In this document: one piece after another, positions 14,629 through 24,800 of the stretch | Numbering within the stretch: position 1 is the first letter of the stretch | How the letters are laid out: every line of letters starts with the position of its first letter | From: an uncultured Prevotella sp. | GTDB lineage: Bacteria; Bacteroidota; Bacteroidia; Bacteroidales; Bacteroidaceae | DNA: 44,493 nt | Reading direction: 5' to 3' | NCBI GenBank assembly: GCA_946183415.1 | Contig: CAMHAM010000020.1 | Location: 1 to 44,493, forward strand | Made by a program: the position numbers and the translations under genes | The notes under the pieces: model-generated | The model's input: only the letters and a program-made list of their open reading frames with translations | Databases searched by the model: none | What the model was told of the DNA's origin: nothing

Positions 14629-17481
14629 TTATGCGAATTTCTTGCGTTTGACGGCGGTAGCTGTACAGGGGATCACAATGTAGACGGTAGTGCCCGACCC
14701 CAGCTCAGAGCTGATCTCCACGCGCCCACCCATCTGACTGACGAGTTCACGAGTGATGGCAAGGCCGAGTCCCTTCGTATTGTGGGTGCTGCCCGCTGTG
14801 GCTTCGTTGAGGCGCTGTACCTCTTCCTGTGGAATACCCTCGCCAGTATCTTCGACGGTGATGATTAGGCGGCGCCCGATATAGTCGTAGCGGGCACGGA
14901 CGGTGCCGCTGGGGGTGTGCTGGGCGGCATTCGCCGTGACTTGTTCGATAACGTGTACCAGATTGTCGGCATCGATGTCGACCACGAGCTGTTCATAGGG
15001 GTTCTCCACAAGGTAGTGGGTGTCATCGTTCTGGTATTTCGCCCATCCCTGACGGCACAGTGGCTCAAAACACTCAGCAAAGTTGCTGGGCTGGCGAGCA
15101 ATCTCGACCATGTGAGCTTCAAGGCGCGAGAGGAAGAGGATGTTATCGATGAGGTGGAGCAGGTAGTCGGCATTGTCGAGAATGCCCTTGCGCAGCTGTT
15201 CCTCGTCGGCAGTCGGAGCATTGATGTCGAGGCTTCCTACGTAGCTGAGCACAGTGGATAGCGGAGTGCGGATTTCCTGCACCATATTCTTCACGAAGCT
15301 GTTCTTGGTCTTCTCCACTTCAAGCACCTTGGCGGTCTCGTCGGCAAGCTGCTGCTCCATCTGACGGATGTCACTGACGTCGCGCAGCAGTCCAAGGTAC
15401 TCGGTGATCTCGCCCTCCTTGTTGAGAAGAGGCATGAGTGAGAACTCTACTTCAAGACGCTTATCGCCACGACGCAATGTGGTTCGGACACTGGCTTGGA
15501 ACGACTTGTCGGCACGGTTGTCCATATCGTTGAGTATGCGCATGGCAAGTTTCTTCGAGGCATCGTCGACGAGGGTCATGCATCGTGTCTGGGTGAGGGC
15601 GTGCTGCACCTCGCTGACACTACGGTGGATGGTAAGCGTGTGAGACAGAGGGGAGTAGGTTACCAGACGCACATCGCTCTCGTGGATGACGCGGTCGATA
15701 TAGGTCTGGTATTCATGCAGTACTTTCCGTGCACTGTCAAGGCGCGAGCTTTCCTGGGTATACTGCTCTATGCCATAGACGGAGTCGGTGACATCGCGGC
15801 AGATGACGAAGATACCAAGCAGTTCGCCGGCATCGTCGTAGATGTTTATCATGCGGAACTCATTGCATAGCTTCCCTTTCCGGCGTACGCTGTGCACTCG
15901 GCGGTCTTTGGGCGCAATCTTGTCCAGGTCGATATACTGTACGGCCGTATGCCCGTCGGCATCGTTCAAGTCGGTGAGATCACAGCTGAAGCAGTCGTTG
16001 ATATGCACATGCTCATCGATGATCTCGTCGCTGACACAATCGTAGATCTCGCAGGCCTTTGGATTGATGTTCACGAGGTAGCCATTCTTGTCGAAGAGGA
16101 TAATGCCCACTACAGGTGTGTAGAAGATAGACCAATAGCGGAGTGTGCGCTCATCGTCGAGCCTCTGGATGCGCCGCTCTTCGGTGACATCCTTTTTGGT
16201 GCCGATGATGGTGTGGGGATGACCGTCCTTGTCGCGGCTGAGCACGGAGACGACGATGTAGAAATCGTGGAGTTCATGGTCGCCGCCCTCTACATCCCTC
16301 GCCTTCAGTTCGAGGCTGATTTCCTGTTCCTGGCTTGACTGCGGCCCCTGCTCCAGAGCAGAAAGCGTGTCAATGGCTTCCTTCAGGCGGAGGAAGTCTT
16401 CAGGACTGTAACGTTGTGAGAACTCTTCCATGGAGTAGGTATAGGCAATCTGCCCGTTCTCATTGCGCCAGGAAAACTCGTTGGTCTTTACGTCGTAGGT
16501 CCAGATGCGCACCTGACTGGTCTGTAGGATGAGAGCCAGACGGCGGTTGAGCGTGTTGTTGTGGCGCATGATGTGCCGGCTCTGCAGGCGGTAGCTGACG
16601 GCATAGGCGATGGCGATGATGAGCAATAGCAGGGCCAGGCCTGAGGCATACCAGAACCACGCGGGGATGCCGGGCTTTACGTGCTCGGGGTAGAACCACT
16701 TGTCTTGCAGCGGCGTAAGCTTTTCTTCGGTGTAGAGGCGCGAATAGGCTGCGTCGAGTTTGTCGAGTAGCGCCTGATCGTGCGACATGAACTTATATTC
16801 GCCGTGAGGCATGTTCACGGGCGTGAGTTCAAGATTGTCGATGTGATAGCGGTGTAGGAGCCACTTCAGTGAGAGTGTGTTCCAGACTATCTCGCCTTCC
16901 TCCTTGGCGCTCACCTGCTGGATTACCTCCCGGAGGTCGCGGCTGACTATGGCATGGTCGGCCCAACCGTAGTCGAGCATCAAGTGGTGGCAGAGACTGG
17001 AGTCATTGACGATCACCTTCACATCAGGCTTGCCGAGGTCGCGGAAGGTCTTGATCTGAGTGGGTTTGTTCTTGGGGGACACGACACTCTGGGTGAACAG
17101 CGTGATGGCATTCTTCCCGTAGAGACCAAATTCGTCGTGGAATCCTACGGCGAGACCGAGGGTGAGGTCACTCTTGCCTACCTTCAGATCCTGAAAAGCT
17201 TCCATCTGGGGCTTGAGCTTGATGACGTAAGGGATGTTGAGTTCCTTCATCAGCATACGGATGAGGTCGATATTGAAGCCTTCGGGCTCGCCGTTGTCGT
17301 TGAGGAAGGAGTATGGCCACAGATCCCAAGAGTCCTCATAGACTAAGGGGCGCTCTTCCGTATAGGTGCCTAAAGTGTCCTGCTGCTGGGCTTTGACACT
17401 GCTCAGGCTGGTAGCAAACAATAAGAATACGGTGAGAATCCTTACCGTCCATCCCTGGGAGCTGTTGCTATAATTACGCAT
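14629..17481 (-). CDS. SBP_bac_3-PAS sensor kinase paralogue lacking the phosphoacceptor histidine
   Basis: A 950-aa paralogue of the downstream kinase. It has a signal peptide (to about residue 31), an SBP_bac_3-like periplasmic domain (about 45-265, LNDNGEPEGFNIDLIRML and LQDKWFYPEHV), a transmembrane helix (about 274-296), PAS-like regions (about 315-435, 448-565, 598-705), a HisKA helix and a HATPase_c domain with N851, VEDTGEGIP (D878) and GLGLAITREL. The HisKA box reads KNMVQEIRTPLSTVLSYVG: the expected His is Gln735 (codon CAG, 15277-15279 on the + strand). It therefore cannot autophosphorylate in the normal way, and may act as a ligand-sensing pseudokinase or dimer partner of the intact paralogue that starts 3 bp downstream. 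The promoter is at 17522-17529. Confidence 0.9.
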   Translation of the reverse strand: MRNYSNSSQGWTVRILTVFLLFATSLSSVKAQQQDTLGTYTEERPLVYEDSWDLWPYSFLNDNGEPEGFNIDLIRMLMKELNIPYVIKLKPQMEAFQDLKVGKSDLTLGLAVGFHDEFGLYGKNAITLFTQSVVSPKNKPTQIKTFRDLGKPDVKVIVNDSSLCHHLMLDYGWADHAIVSRDLREVIQQVSAKEEGEIVWNTLSLKWLLHRYHIDNLELTPVNMPHGEYKFMSHDQALLDKLDAAYSRLYTEEKLTPLQDKWFYPEHVKPGIPAWFWYASGLALLLLIIAIAYAVSYRLQSRHIMRHNNTLNRRLALILQTSQVRIWTYDVKTNEFSWRNENGQIAYTYSMEEFSQRYSPEDFLRLKEAIDTLSALEQGPQSSQEQEISLELKARDVEGGDHELHDFYIVVSVLSRDKDGHPHTIIGTKKDVTEERRIQRLDDERTLRYWSIFYTPVVGIILFDKNGYLVNINPKACEIYDCVSDEIIDEHVHINDCFSCDLTDLNDADGHTAVQYIDLDKIAPKDRRVHSVRRKGKLCNEFRMINIYDDAGELLGIFVICRDVTDSVYGIEQYTQESSRLDSARKVLHEYQTYIDRVIHESDVRLVTYSPLSHTLTIHRSVSEVQHALTQTRCMTLVDDASKKLAMRILNDMDNRADKSFQASVRTTLRRGDKRLEVEFSLMPLLNKEGEITEYLGLLRDVSDIRQMEQQLADETAKVLEVEKTKNSFVKNMVQEIRTPLSTVLSYVGSLDINAPTADEEQLRKGILDNADYLLHLIDNILFLSRLEAHMVEIARQPSNFAECFEPLCRQGWAKYQNDDTHYLVENPYEQLVVDIDADNLVHVIEQVTANAAQHTPSGTVRARYDYIGRRLIITVEDTGEGIPQEEVQRLNEATAGSTHNTKGLGLAITRELVSQMGGRVEISSELGSGTTVYIVIPCTATAVKRKKFA

Positions 17482-17521
17482 AAAAATAGTCTTAGCGGAC
17501 TTAGTTTTTTAATACTGAGTG

Positions 17522-17529
17522 CAAAGATA
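17522..17529 (-). promoter_or_regulatory. Promoter of the two-kinase operon
   Basis: The minus-strand -7 element TATCTTTG lies 40 bp upstream of the ATG at 17481. A TTG about 20 bp further upstream fits the -33 position. The element lies just past the stop codon of the PD40 gene, so read-through from that gene is also possible. Confidence 0.7.
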
Positions 17530-17569
17530 CGTATTTTTCCCGAATTTTCCAACTTTTTATTGAAAAACT

Positions 17570-19078
17570 TTACTCTAAGGTCATAGTTGGTGTGCGTTGC
17601 CCGTTCAAGATGCTATCCATCAGTGTTTTCGGATTGGTGTCTACGGGTCGCTGTGTGAAGTCGGTGGTGTTATAGGAGTAAAGTAGGGTGAGGTAGTAGT
17701 GCTTGGGGTCGCGCTGTGGCAGCATGAAGGGTTTTGTGGCTTTACCATCGGTGCCGATATGTGAAAGGTAGACGCGGGTGTAAAGCCCGTCGTCGCGCCG
17801 GCTCGTGAAGAGGAACCAACGGCTGTTTGTTGTCCAGCTGTGGAGGCTCTCGGCACGGTTGCTGTTTACTACGTCAAGGGGGCGCGTCTCGCCGCTTTCC
17901 AGGTCGAGTAGCCAGAGGTCAGCTTCTTGGTGCCATATAGAGAAATAGCCGTATTCGACTTGTGTGTACATCAGGTAGCGTCCGTCATAGGAGGGGCGAG
18001 GCCAAGTGACGCTCTTGCCCGTCAGGCGAGTGTTGATAAGGGTGTCGGCTTTCTGTCCGATTTTCCCTGTGGTGGCATCGAAGCTGATGCGGCAGAGGCT
18101 ATAGCGCTCTTTGTCATAGTCAGTGGGGTATATCTGTCTGCGGGCGGTGATGTAGTAGAGCCATTTCCCGTCGGGTGAAAAGACGGGGGTATTCTCTGCC
18201 CAGTATTTCCGCATGACAATGGTGTCGTTGAGGATACGGTGGGTCTCGGTGTCGTAGACAAAGATGTCGGAGGCGGCATCGTATACTTCAATGCGCTTGT
18301 TGCTGCGGGCATGGAACATCTGTGAGGTTTTGTTGGTGGAGAAGGCGCAGTAACGGCCTCCAGGATGCCAGTAGGGATAGACCATTGCTCCTCCGAGAAT
18401 CTCATTCTTGGCCTGCAACAACTCTGCCTGACCGTCTTTCACGATGGCCGTTGCACCATTGGCTCCGCGGACGTGGAACACGTAGCTGTCTGGATTGGTC
18501 TGATTGGCTGTGTGACAGTTGACACACATGCTTGTGTTTTCCGTATTCTCAATCAGGGCACTTTCGTCGAAGTTGGCCAGACAGCGCTGATAGATTCCCA
18601 TGTGGCCGTAGTGTTCATAACCTGGTGCGATGCGGCGGTAGGTGATGCCCCATGCATCCAGGGAGTCTTCGCTGACGTGGATGGTGAAGTCGCGATATTG
18701 TGTCCAGTGTCCCTCCTGTTCGGCTATGACAGTCACAGTCAGGTCACCGCCTTTGTTTTGAGCTGTCAGTCGATGCCAGTCATCTATGTCGAATGTGGCA
18801 GTCGAGCCGCTGCCCGTCTCTGATGAGTTGGTGTGGATGTTGCCACCCTTGGAACCTCTGATGTCTACATCTATGGTGGTGATGCTGTCGCTAAGCATCG
18901 AGAAGTTCAGCGGTGCTATGCCCACGGGGATGGTCACTTCTGCATAGTCGGGATAAATAGCGGGCCATGTATCGGCATGCCCCACATCGTGAGGGGTGGA
19001 GATGCCACTCTGGCAGGCTGCCAGCACCCATAGAAGGGCTATCAGACTACAAAAAGAACTGATCTTCGACTTTTTCAT
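17570..19078 (-). CDS. PD40/TolB-like beta-propeller lipoprotein with a CxxCH heme motif
   Basis: This 502-aa exported lipoprotein (lipobox VLAAC, about Cys22) has an N-terminal beta-rich region, then MCVNCHTANQ, a single c-type heme-binding CxxCH, and a C-terminal propeller with PD40-like repeats (YPYWHPGGRYCAFSTN, PVFSPDGKWLYYI, PRPSYDGRYLMYTQ). I recall similar Bacteroidota proteins labelled cytochrome c biosynthesis or TolB-like, but the function is not known. ATG at 19078 (MKKSKISS) gives the signal peptide; the frame is open to 19138. The start overlaps the end of the upstream small lipoprotein gene by 32 bp, indicating coupling. No clear terminator is seen before the kinase promoter. 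Confidence 0.8.
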   Translation of the reverse strand: MKKSKISSFCSLIALLWVLAACQSGISTPHDVGHADTWPAIYPDYAEVTIPVGIAPLNFSMLSDSITTIDVDIRGSKGGNIHTNSSETGSGSTATFDIDDWHRLTAQNKGGDLTVTVIAEQEGHWTQYRDFTIHVSEDSLDAWGITYRRIAPGYEHYGHMGIYQRCLANFDESALIENTENTSMCVNCHTANQTNPDSYVFHVRGANGATAIVKDGQAELLQAKNEILGGAMVYPYWHPGGRYCAFSTNKTSQMFHARSNKRIEVYDAASDIFVYDTETHRILNDTIVMRKYWAENTPVFSPDGKWLYYITARRQIYPTDYDKERYSLCRISFDATTGKIGQKADTLINTRLTGKSVTWPRPSYDGRYLMYTQVEYGYFSIWHQEADLWLLDLESGETRPLDVVNSNRAESLHSWTTNSRWFLFTSRRDDGLYTRVYLSHIGTDGKATKPFMLPQRDPKHYYLTLLYSYNTTDFTQRPVDTNPKTLMDSILNGQRTPTMTLE

Positions 19079-19691
19079 GATTCTGACGTAGTTGATGATA
19101 GACAGGGTGTTGATCGATGCGTTCTGGGTGCTCTGCAAGTGATTTGATGTCTTTCAGCCATTTGCTGACGCGGCCTTCCTCCTCAAGGATGGCGATGTAT
19201 TTCCGTGCCACCTCGTATTGCGAGGTGATGAGTGCGGTCTCCGTGAGCCTTTGCAGGGCGCGTGTGCGCGTCTCGGGACTGTTGGTAGTGACGAGAGCTT
19301 CGAAGGCTGCGCGCTGTGACATGTTCACCATACTGAGCTGGATATATACGTCGCTCATCATCAGGGCGGCAGTCTCGCTGCTGAGAACATCCCTTGAATT
19401 GGAGAGACAATCCATGATAGCTTCGTTGCCAGCTTGTCCAAGACGGTATTGCGCAAGCCGCAGCACCTTATGACATGCTTGTGACTGAATAGGATGTTTG
19501 GCTGCTTCGTCCACGATATCGGCCCACTGCCCCTTTATTTGGAGGGCGTCATAGCGTAGTTCCTCGTCGGTGCCAACCCCAGAGCCAGCTGCGTCTGTTG
19601 AATGAGAGGTGCAGGCAATGAGGCTGCCGACAATTGTAAAGGCCAACAGGGCTGTAGCTGCCATCAGGTGATAGTTCCTCGTCCGTTTCAT
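19047..19691 (-). CDS. Small helical lipoprotein resembling the C-terminal part of DUF6057 proteins
   Basis: A 214-aa protein with a lipoprotein signal (lipobox SLIAC, about Cys27) and an all-helical, TPR-like body. Segments such as ALMMSDVYIQLSMVNMSQRA and VARKYIAILEEEGRVSKW resemble the soluble C-terminal half of DUF6057 proteins, which also sit next to PD40/TolB-like genes in Bacteroides; this is from memory and moderately sure. The multi-helix membrane region of the full family is absent and replaced by a lipoprotein anchor. The ATG at 19691 begins 5 nt after a -7 element, implying a leaderless message. The stop overlaps the PD40 gene start. Confidence 0.65.
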   Translation of the reverse strand: MKRTRNYHLMAATALLAFTIVGSLIACTSHSTDAAGSGVGTDEELRYDALQIKGQWADIVDEAAKHPIQSQACHKVLRLAQYRLGQAGNEAIMDCLSNSRDVLSSETAALMMSDVYIQLSMVNMSQRAAFEALVTTNSPETRTRALQRLTETALITSQYEVARKYIAILEEEGRVSKWLKDIKSLAEHPERIDQHPVYHQLRQNHEKVEDQFFL

Positions 19692-19695
19692 GCTG

Positions 19696-19703
19696 CAAAG
19701 GTA
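19696..19703 (-). promoter_or_regulatory. -7 element of the DUF6057-like/PD40 operon, adjacent to the start codon
   Basis: TACCTTTG on the minus strand is separated from the ATG at 19691 by only four nucleotides (CAGC). The transcript should start at or inside the first codon region. Confidence 0.65.
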
Positions 19704-19735
19704 TATAATAATATTGATTTGAACAAATTTCTAAT

Positions 19736-19776
19736 GGAAAAAAGATGCCGCATCGTCTCGACGCAGCATCCTTTTT
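19736..19776 (-). terminator. Terminator of the susC-susD operon
   Basis: A 12-bp stem with two wobble pairs (19745-19756 with 19760-19771, 3-nt loop) is followed on the minus strand by seven T. It lies about 80 bp after the susD stop. Five T on the + side make it partly bidirectional. Confidence 0.8.
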
Positions 19777-19849
19777 AAATACCAAAACAATGTGTCTAAT
19801 TACTAACTACTATAAAAAACTAACTAAAAAGTATTCTTATGGTCGTTTA

Positions 19850-21766
19850 TTAATTACCACCACCAACATAAGCTGGGTTCTGGTCGCAGAGCGGGTTCTT
19901 CAGAATCTCATCCTCAGGAATAGGCATATCCATCTTCAGGTCGTTGTAATCGTAGTCACGATTGGTCCAGGGGACATCCTTCAGATCCTCAACGCTCTGC
20001 TTCGGATAATTGGTAGCTACGTGGTCAGCCATGAAGCCTGACTTCTGCATATCCGGACGGAGACACCACTCGCAGTTGAACTCCTTACGACGCTCTGTGT
20101 TAACGGCAACCTTCCAAACCTCAGACTTGAAGCCCTTGTCAGCTGTATACTTGGTGTAGTATGTCTTAGCATCCTCACGCATGTCGTCGTTGCTGCCGAA
20201 GGGGATAGGATACTCCTTGCGGTTCTTATAGAATGGACCACCATCCTGATCTTCACCTTCTGCGCGACCTACCCACTCAGCGAATGAGTTGTAGTAAGGC
20301 AGATACTTTGCGGTCAGAGCAGCCTCGTTGCCAGCCTCGAGCTTACCAAAGGCGCGCTCACGCAGCTGATCCAACTGTGCCCAGCCTTCAGACTCATTAC
20401 CTGTACGGAAGCAGCACTCTGCATAGTCGAGCATGACGTTAGGCAGACGCTTCCAGTAGATAGGAGTCGGGCTCCAGTGTCCGTCAGCCCAGCCCTTATA
20501 GTTGGCTGAAGCTGTACGCCACATCTTAGAACTCCAGATAGCAGGTGCCCACTCACCATTGTTGAAGTGGAACTGCTTGGTGGTAGTACCAGACTGACCC
20601 TTACCAAGAACTTCCTGCAGATAGGGGTTCACACCGTAGATAGCGGGCTCATACCAACCCTCATACTTAGGATCGTAAGCAGCGTTGTTGGGGTCGATCT
20701 GAGGAACGGCACCTGTGTAGCAAGAACCTGAACGACGCTTGTCACCCTTCTCGTAGCAAGAGTACCACTCCCAAGAGAGGTAGAGCGAACCCCAACCACC
20801 GTTCTCAGGACATGCGGTGTACCACTTCAGCATCAGCTTGCTGGTCAGGTTACCCCACTGTCCCCAGTTTGTACCCTCATCGAGCTGCTCACACCAGATG
20901 GTCTCAGGTCCCCATGCAGAAGCGGGATCCCACAGTGTGGTGAACGACTCGTTCAGCTTGTATGTACCACTGTTCAGAATCTGCTTGAAGCAGTCAGCTG
21001 CCTTCTGATAGAGCTGTGCTGCAGCACCAGCATCCTGTGCCTGTCCGTTAGCACCATCAGTCAGACGATAAGCCTTCCACATGTAGGCATCACCCAGGTA
21101 TGCAAGAGCCATACCCTTGGTTGCGCGACCGTAGTTGCCGTCCATAGGCTGCCAGTCAAGCAGGTTGGCTGCTGCCTCGAAGTCGGCGATGATGAAGTCC
21201 CACATCTCAACATAGGTCTCTGCACGAGCCTTCTGCGGAGTATTGGTATAGTTCTCACCTGTTGCCAGCATAGGAACACGACCGAATGTTGTAGCCAGCC
21301 AGTGATAGAAGAATCCACGGAGGGCACGACCCTCACCTTCCAGCTTCTGCTTGACGGCAGGAGTCACATTCTCTGCAGTCTCAAGTCCTGCCAAAAAGTC
21401 GTTGGCACGGCAGATTCCGTGATAAACGTGCTTCCAACCACTGAGGAGCTCAGATGAACCAGAGTTCCATGCCTGTACGTTCCAATTCTTATCCCATCCG
21501 GTAGCCTGGGTATCGATCGTCGGGTGACAACCTGTGAAAAGGTTGGGCTTGAAACCCCAGTCACCATCATAATCGTCATTCGGGAACATCATATCGTAGA
21601 CACCATTCAAGCCTTTCTTGGCGTTGGCATCGTTCTCGTACATAGCATCCATAGCGACAATCTCGTACTGGTTTACCTCCAGGAACTTGTCGTTGTTGCA
21701 GGAGGTAAGACCAAGACCCATAGCGCTGCACAGTGCTGTACTAAATAAAATATATCTTGTCTTCAT
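19850..21766 (-). CDS. SusD/RagB family outer-membrane glycan-binding lipoprotein
   Basis: A 638-aa lipoprotein with signal MKTRYILFSTALCSAMGLG and lipobox LTSC (about Cys23), followed by NDKFLEVNQYE, typical of SusD N-termini. The TPR-type scaffold region contains GEGRALRGFFYHWLATTFG and AKGMALAYLGDAYMWKAY, both hallmark SusD helices, and the C-terminal region carries WNREFACE-like and RPDMQKSGF segments. It caps the SusC channel at the cell surface and binds the oligosaccharide before import. Abundant Trp and Tyr suit carbohydrate binding. It starts 46 bp after susC, and a terminator lies about 80 bp past its end. Confidence 0.95.
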   Translation of the reverse strand: MKTRYILFSTALCSAMGLGLTSCNNDKFLEVNQYEIVAMDAMYENDANAKKGLNGVYDMMFPNDDYDGDWGFKPNLFTGCHPTIDTQATGWDKNWNVQAWNSGSSELLSGWKHVYHGICRANDFLAGLETAENVTPAVKQKLEGEGRALRGFFYHWLATTFGRVPMLATGENYTNTPQKARAETYVEMWDFIIADFEAAANLLDWQPMDGNYGRATKGMALAYLGDAYMWKAYRLTDGANGQAQDAGAAAQLYQKAADCFKQILNSGTYKLNESFTTLWDPASAWGPETIWCEQLDEGTNWGQWGNLTSKLMLKWYTACPENGGWGSLYLSWEWYSCYEKGDKRRSGSCYTGAVPQIDPNNAAYDPKYEGWYEPAIYGVNPYLQEVLGKGQSGTTTKQFHFNNGEWAPAIWSSKMWRTASANYKGWADGHWSPTPIYWKRLPNVMLDYAECCFRTGNESEGWAQLDQLRERAFGKLEAGNEAALTAKYLPYYNSFAEWVGRAEGEDQDGGPFYKNRKEYPIPFGSNDDMREDAKTYYTKYTADKGFKSEVWKVAVNTERRKEFNCEWCLRPDMQKSGFMADHVATNYPKQSVEDLKDVPWTNRDYDYNDLKMDMPIPEDEILKNPLCDQNPAYVGGGN

Positions 21767-21812
21767 ATTTGTATGCTTTAAACTTTTTGTATTTTACCTT
21801 CTTACTATACTA

Positions 21813-24800
21813 TTAGAAAGTTACATTGATACCACCCATGAATGTGCGGGGCTGAGGATAACGACCTGTGTCGAGACCTGCGTAGAGGACAGAACCACTA
21901 CCGCACTCAGGATCACCGTACTTGTTGTAACCAGAGATGGTCAGCAGGTTGCTTACACCTAAGTAAATACGAGCCTTCTGGATAGCAAGCTTCTTAGAGA
22001 AGTTCTGAGGCAGTGTGTAACCTACCTGAAGGTTAGAGATACGGAGGAAGTTACCGTTCTTTACCCACATGTCGCTGACACGATAGTTACGGTTAGAGTC
22101 GATGATGCTCAGACGAGGCAGTGAACCGTTACCATTGCGGAATGCCTGATCGTAAGCCTCTGCGAGGATGTTAGGAGTACACTGGTCATCAAGCTGACGC
22201 ATAGAACTCATCTTCATAGCTGAGTAAGACAGAATGTCCTGTCCGAATACACCGTACATATAGAGGTTGAAGTCCCAGTCCTTATAGGTAGCGCCTACAG
22301 TCAGACCGTAGTTCAGAGCGGGGAATCCGTTGCCGAGGATCTGACGGTCATCTGAGTCAATTCTACCGTCATTGTTAATATCCTTGAACTTCATGTCACC
22401 TACTGACAATGGGTGGTCACCATCAACCTTGGTCATTTCATCGTTGGGAACACCTGATTCTGAACCGCCTAACTTGGCCAGATAAGCCTGCAGGTCAGCC
22501 TGATCCTTGATGATGCCGTCGGTAATGTAGCCATAGTATGAACCTACAGCCTCACCTTCCTTACAGATAGAGTGGTTGTTCCAGTCACCGTTACCATCGA
22601 TAGCACCTACCTGAGAACCGTCGTATGCACTTGCACCGTTGTTGCCAGAAGCAGTGTTATAGAGAGGATCACCCATCTTCTTTACCTTATTCTTAATAGT
22701 AGAACCAGTCAGACGAGCGTTCAGGCTGAAGTCCTTGTTGAAATTGTGGTGATAACCAATAGCGAACTCAAATCCCTTGTTCTCAATCTCACCGTAGTTG
22801 GTGTAGATCTGAGTGAAACCGGCTGTAGGACGAATCTGCTGATAGAGGAGCAGGTCCTTGGTCTTCTTGATGAAGTAATCCAAAGTGATGTCAAAGTCGT
22901 TGAGGAATGCGAAGTCGATACCAATGTTGGTCATTTCAGTGGTCTCCCACTTCAGGTTGGTATCAACCAGGTCAGCCTGCCAACCACCCTGACGATCGCG
23001 GTTGCCACCGAAGGCACCAGCAACACCAGGAGATGAAGGATAGAAGATAACAGCGTTGTTACCACCGTTAGAGTTCAAAGCTGCAATAGACTTACCAGCG
23101 ACACCACCGGCGTTACCTGTCTGACCCCAACCTACACGGAGCTTCAGGTTGTTAACGAACTTCACGTCGCGGAGGAACGGCTCCTCAGAGATACGCCATG
23201 CACCGGCTACTGAGGGGAATGTACCCCAACGGTTACCACCAGAGAAGTTTGAGCTACCATCCTTACGTACTGTACCAGTGATGATATAGCGATCCATCAA
23301 GGTGTAAGAAGCACGTGCGAAGTAAGAGATTGTGTGTACGTCTGCATTGTATGCACCATTACCCTGAATGTCATCGGGCTTGTTGGTCAACTTGATATTG
23401 CGGTTTTCAAGAGAGTCGAACTCACGGGCACTGGCACTTGTCCACTGTCCCCAAGACTTGCCAACCTCATTACCGAGCATCAGCGTCAGGTTGTGGTTGG
23501 TGAAATCCAGGTTATAGGTCAGATAAGTCTGAAGGCCGAGGCTGTAGCCGTGGCTGTTGTTCAAAGAGAATGCGAAGCTCTGGTCTGATCCAGAAGGAAG
23601 TAGAACCTCAGTCCAGTTACCACCGATCTGGTTCCAACGTGTACGACCACCTGTGTAGTCAGAGCTGTTGTTGCCCCAGTATGTATAGGTACCCTGGCTG
23701 CGGATGTCCAGCTTGTGGTGTGCCAGCTCGAAGAATGTGACGTCAACGAAAGCGGTTGTCTGGATACGATCGTAACCGTTGCGTGCGCGCTCACCGTTCT
23801 CCATCTGTGTAGCATAGGGGTTAGCTGCGATAGAGGTGTTACCTTCCCATCCGTTAGGAGTCATCAGATAACCAGCACCGTAAGAACCAGGAGCACCGTC
23901 GGGGTTCGCCAGATACGGATGGATAATCTCCTTGCTGGCATCGTTCTGATCGTAGTAGTCCAACGTAGGAGTCATTGAAGCGAAGTCACGAAGTGAAGAC
24001 AAGTTCTGGTTGTTACCCATAGAGGCGTTAGAGCCATGGCTCTCACTGTGAGTGTAGTTGATGTCACCACCAATCTCCAGATACTTATTGATCTTAGAAG
24101 TAATGTTCGCGCGTGTAGTGAAACGCTGATAGTTTGAGTTGATAACCAAACCATTGACGTGGTTATAACCGAATGAGATGTTGTATGTGGTCTTATCGTT
24201 ACCACCGTTTACAGAAGCACCGTACTGCTGACGCAGAGCTGCACGAATCATCTCCTTCTGCCAGTTAACCTCTCTGAGGCTGCTTGGGTTGGCATTCCAG
24301 ATCTGGTTGATGAACATAGCACCGTCGTTTGACTTAGCCTCCTTAATAGCTGCTGCATAATCGTTCAGACCTAGTACCTTAAGCTTGTAAGGCAGAGTCT
24401 GCAGACCGAAGTCGGCTGTAATAGTAATATTGGTGTGACCCTTCTGGCCGTGCTTGGTAGTGATCATCACAACACCATTGGCACCTGCAGAACCGTAGAT
24501 AGCGGTTGCAGAGGCGTCCTTCAAGATCTCAATACGCTCAATATCAGAGGGATTTACAAAGTCGGCGTTGTTACCAACCTGTACACCGTCTACTACGTAG
24601 AGAGGAGATGCGTCACCGTTGATAGTTCCGACACCACGGATGCGGATAGCTGCCTTTCCGTCAGGAGAACCGTCCTGCTGTGATACCATCACACCGGCTG
24701 CAGCGCCCTGCAGAGCCTGACCGATATTCTGTGGAACACGCTTCATCACGGCTTCCTGGTCTACAGTAGCAACTGATCCAGAGATGTCGCTCTTCTTCAT

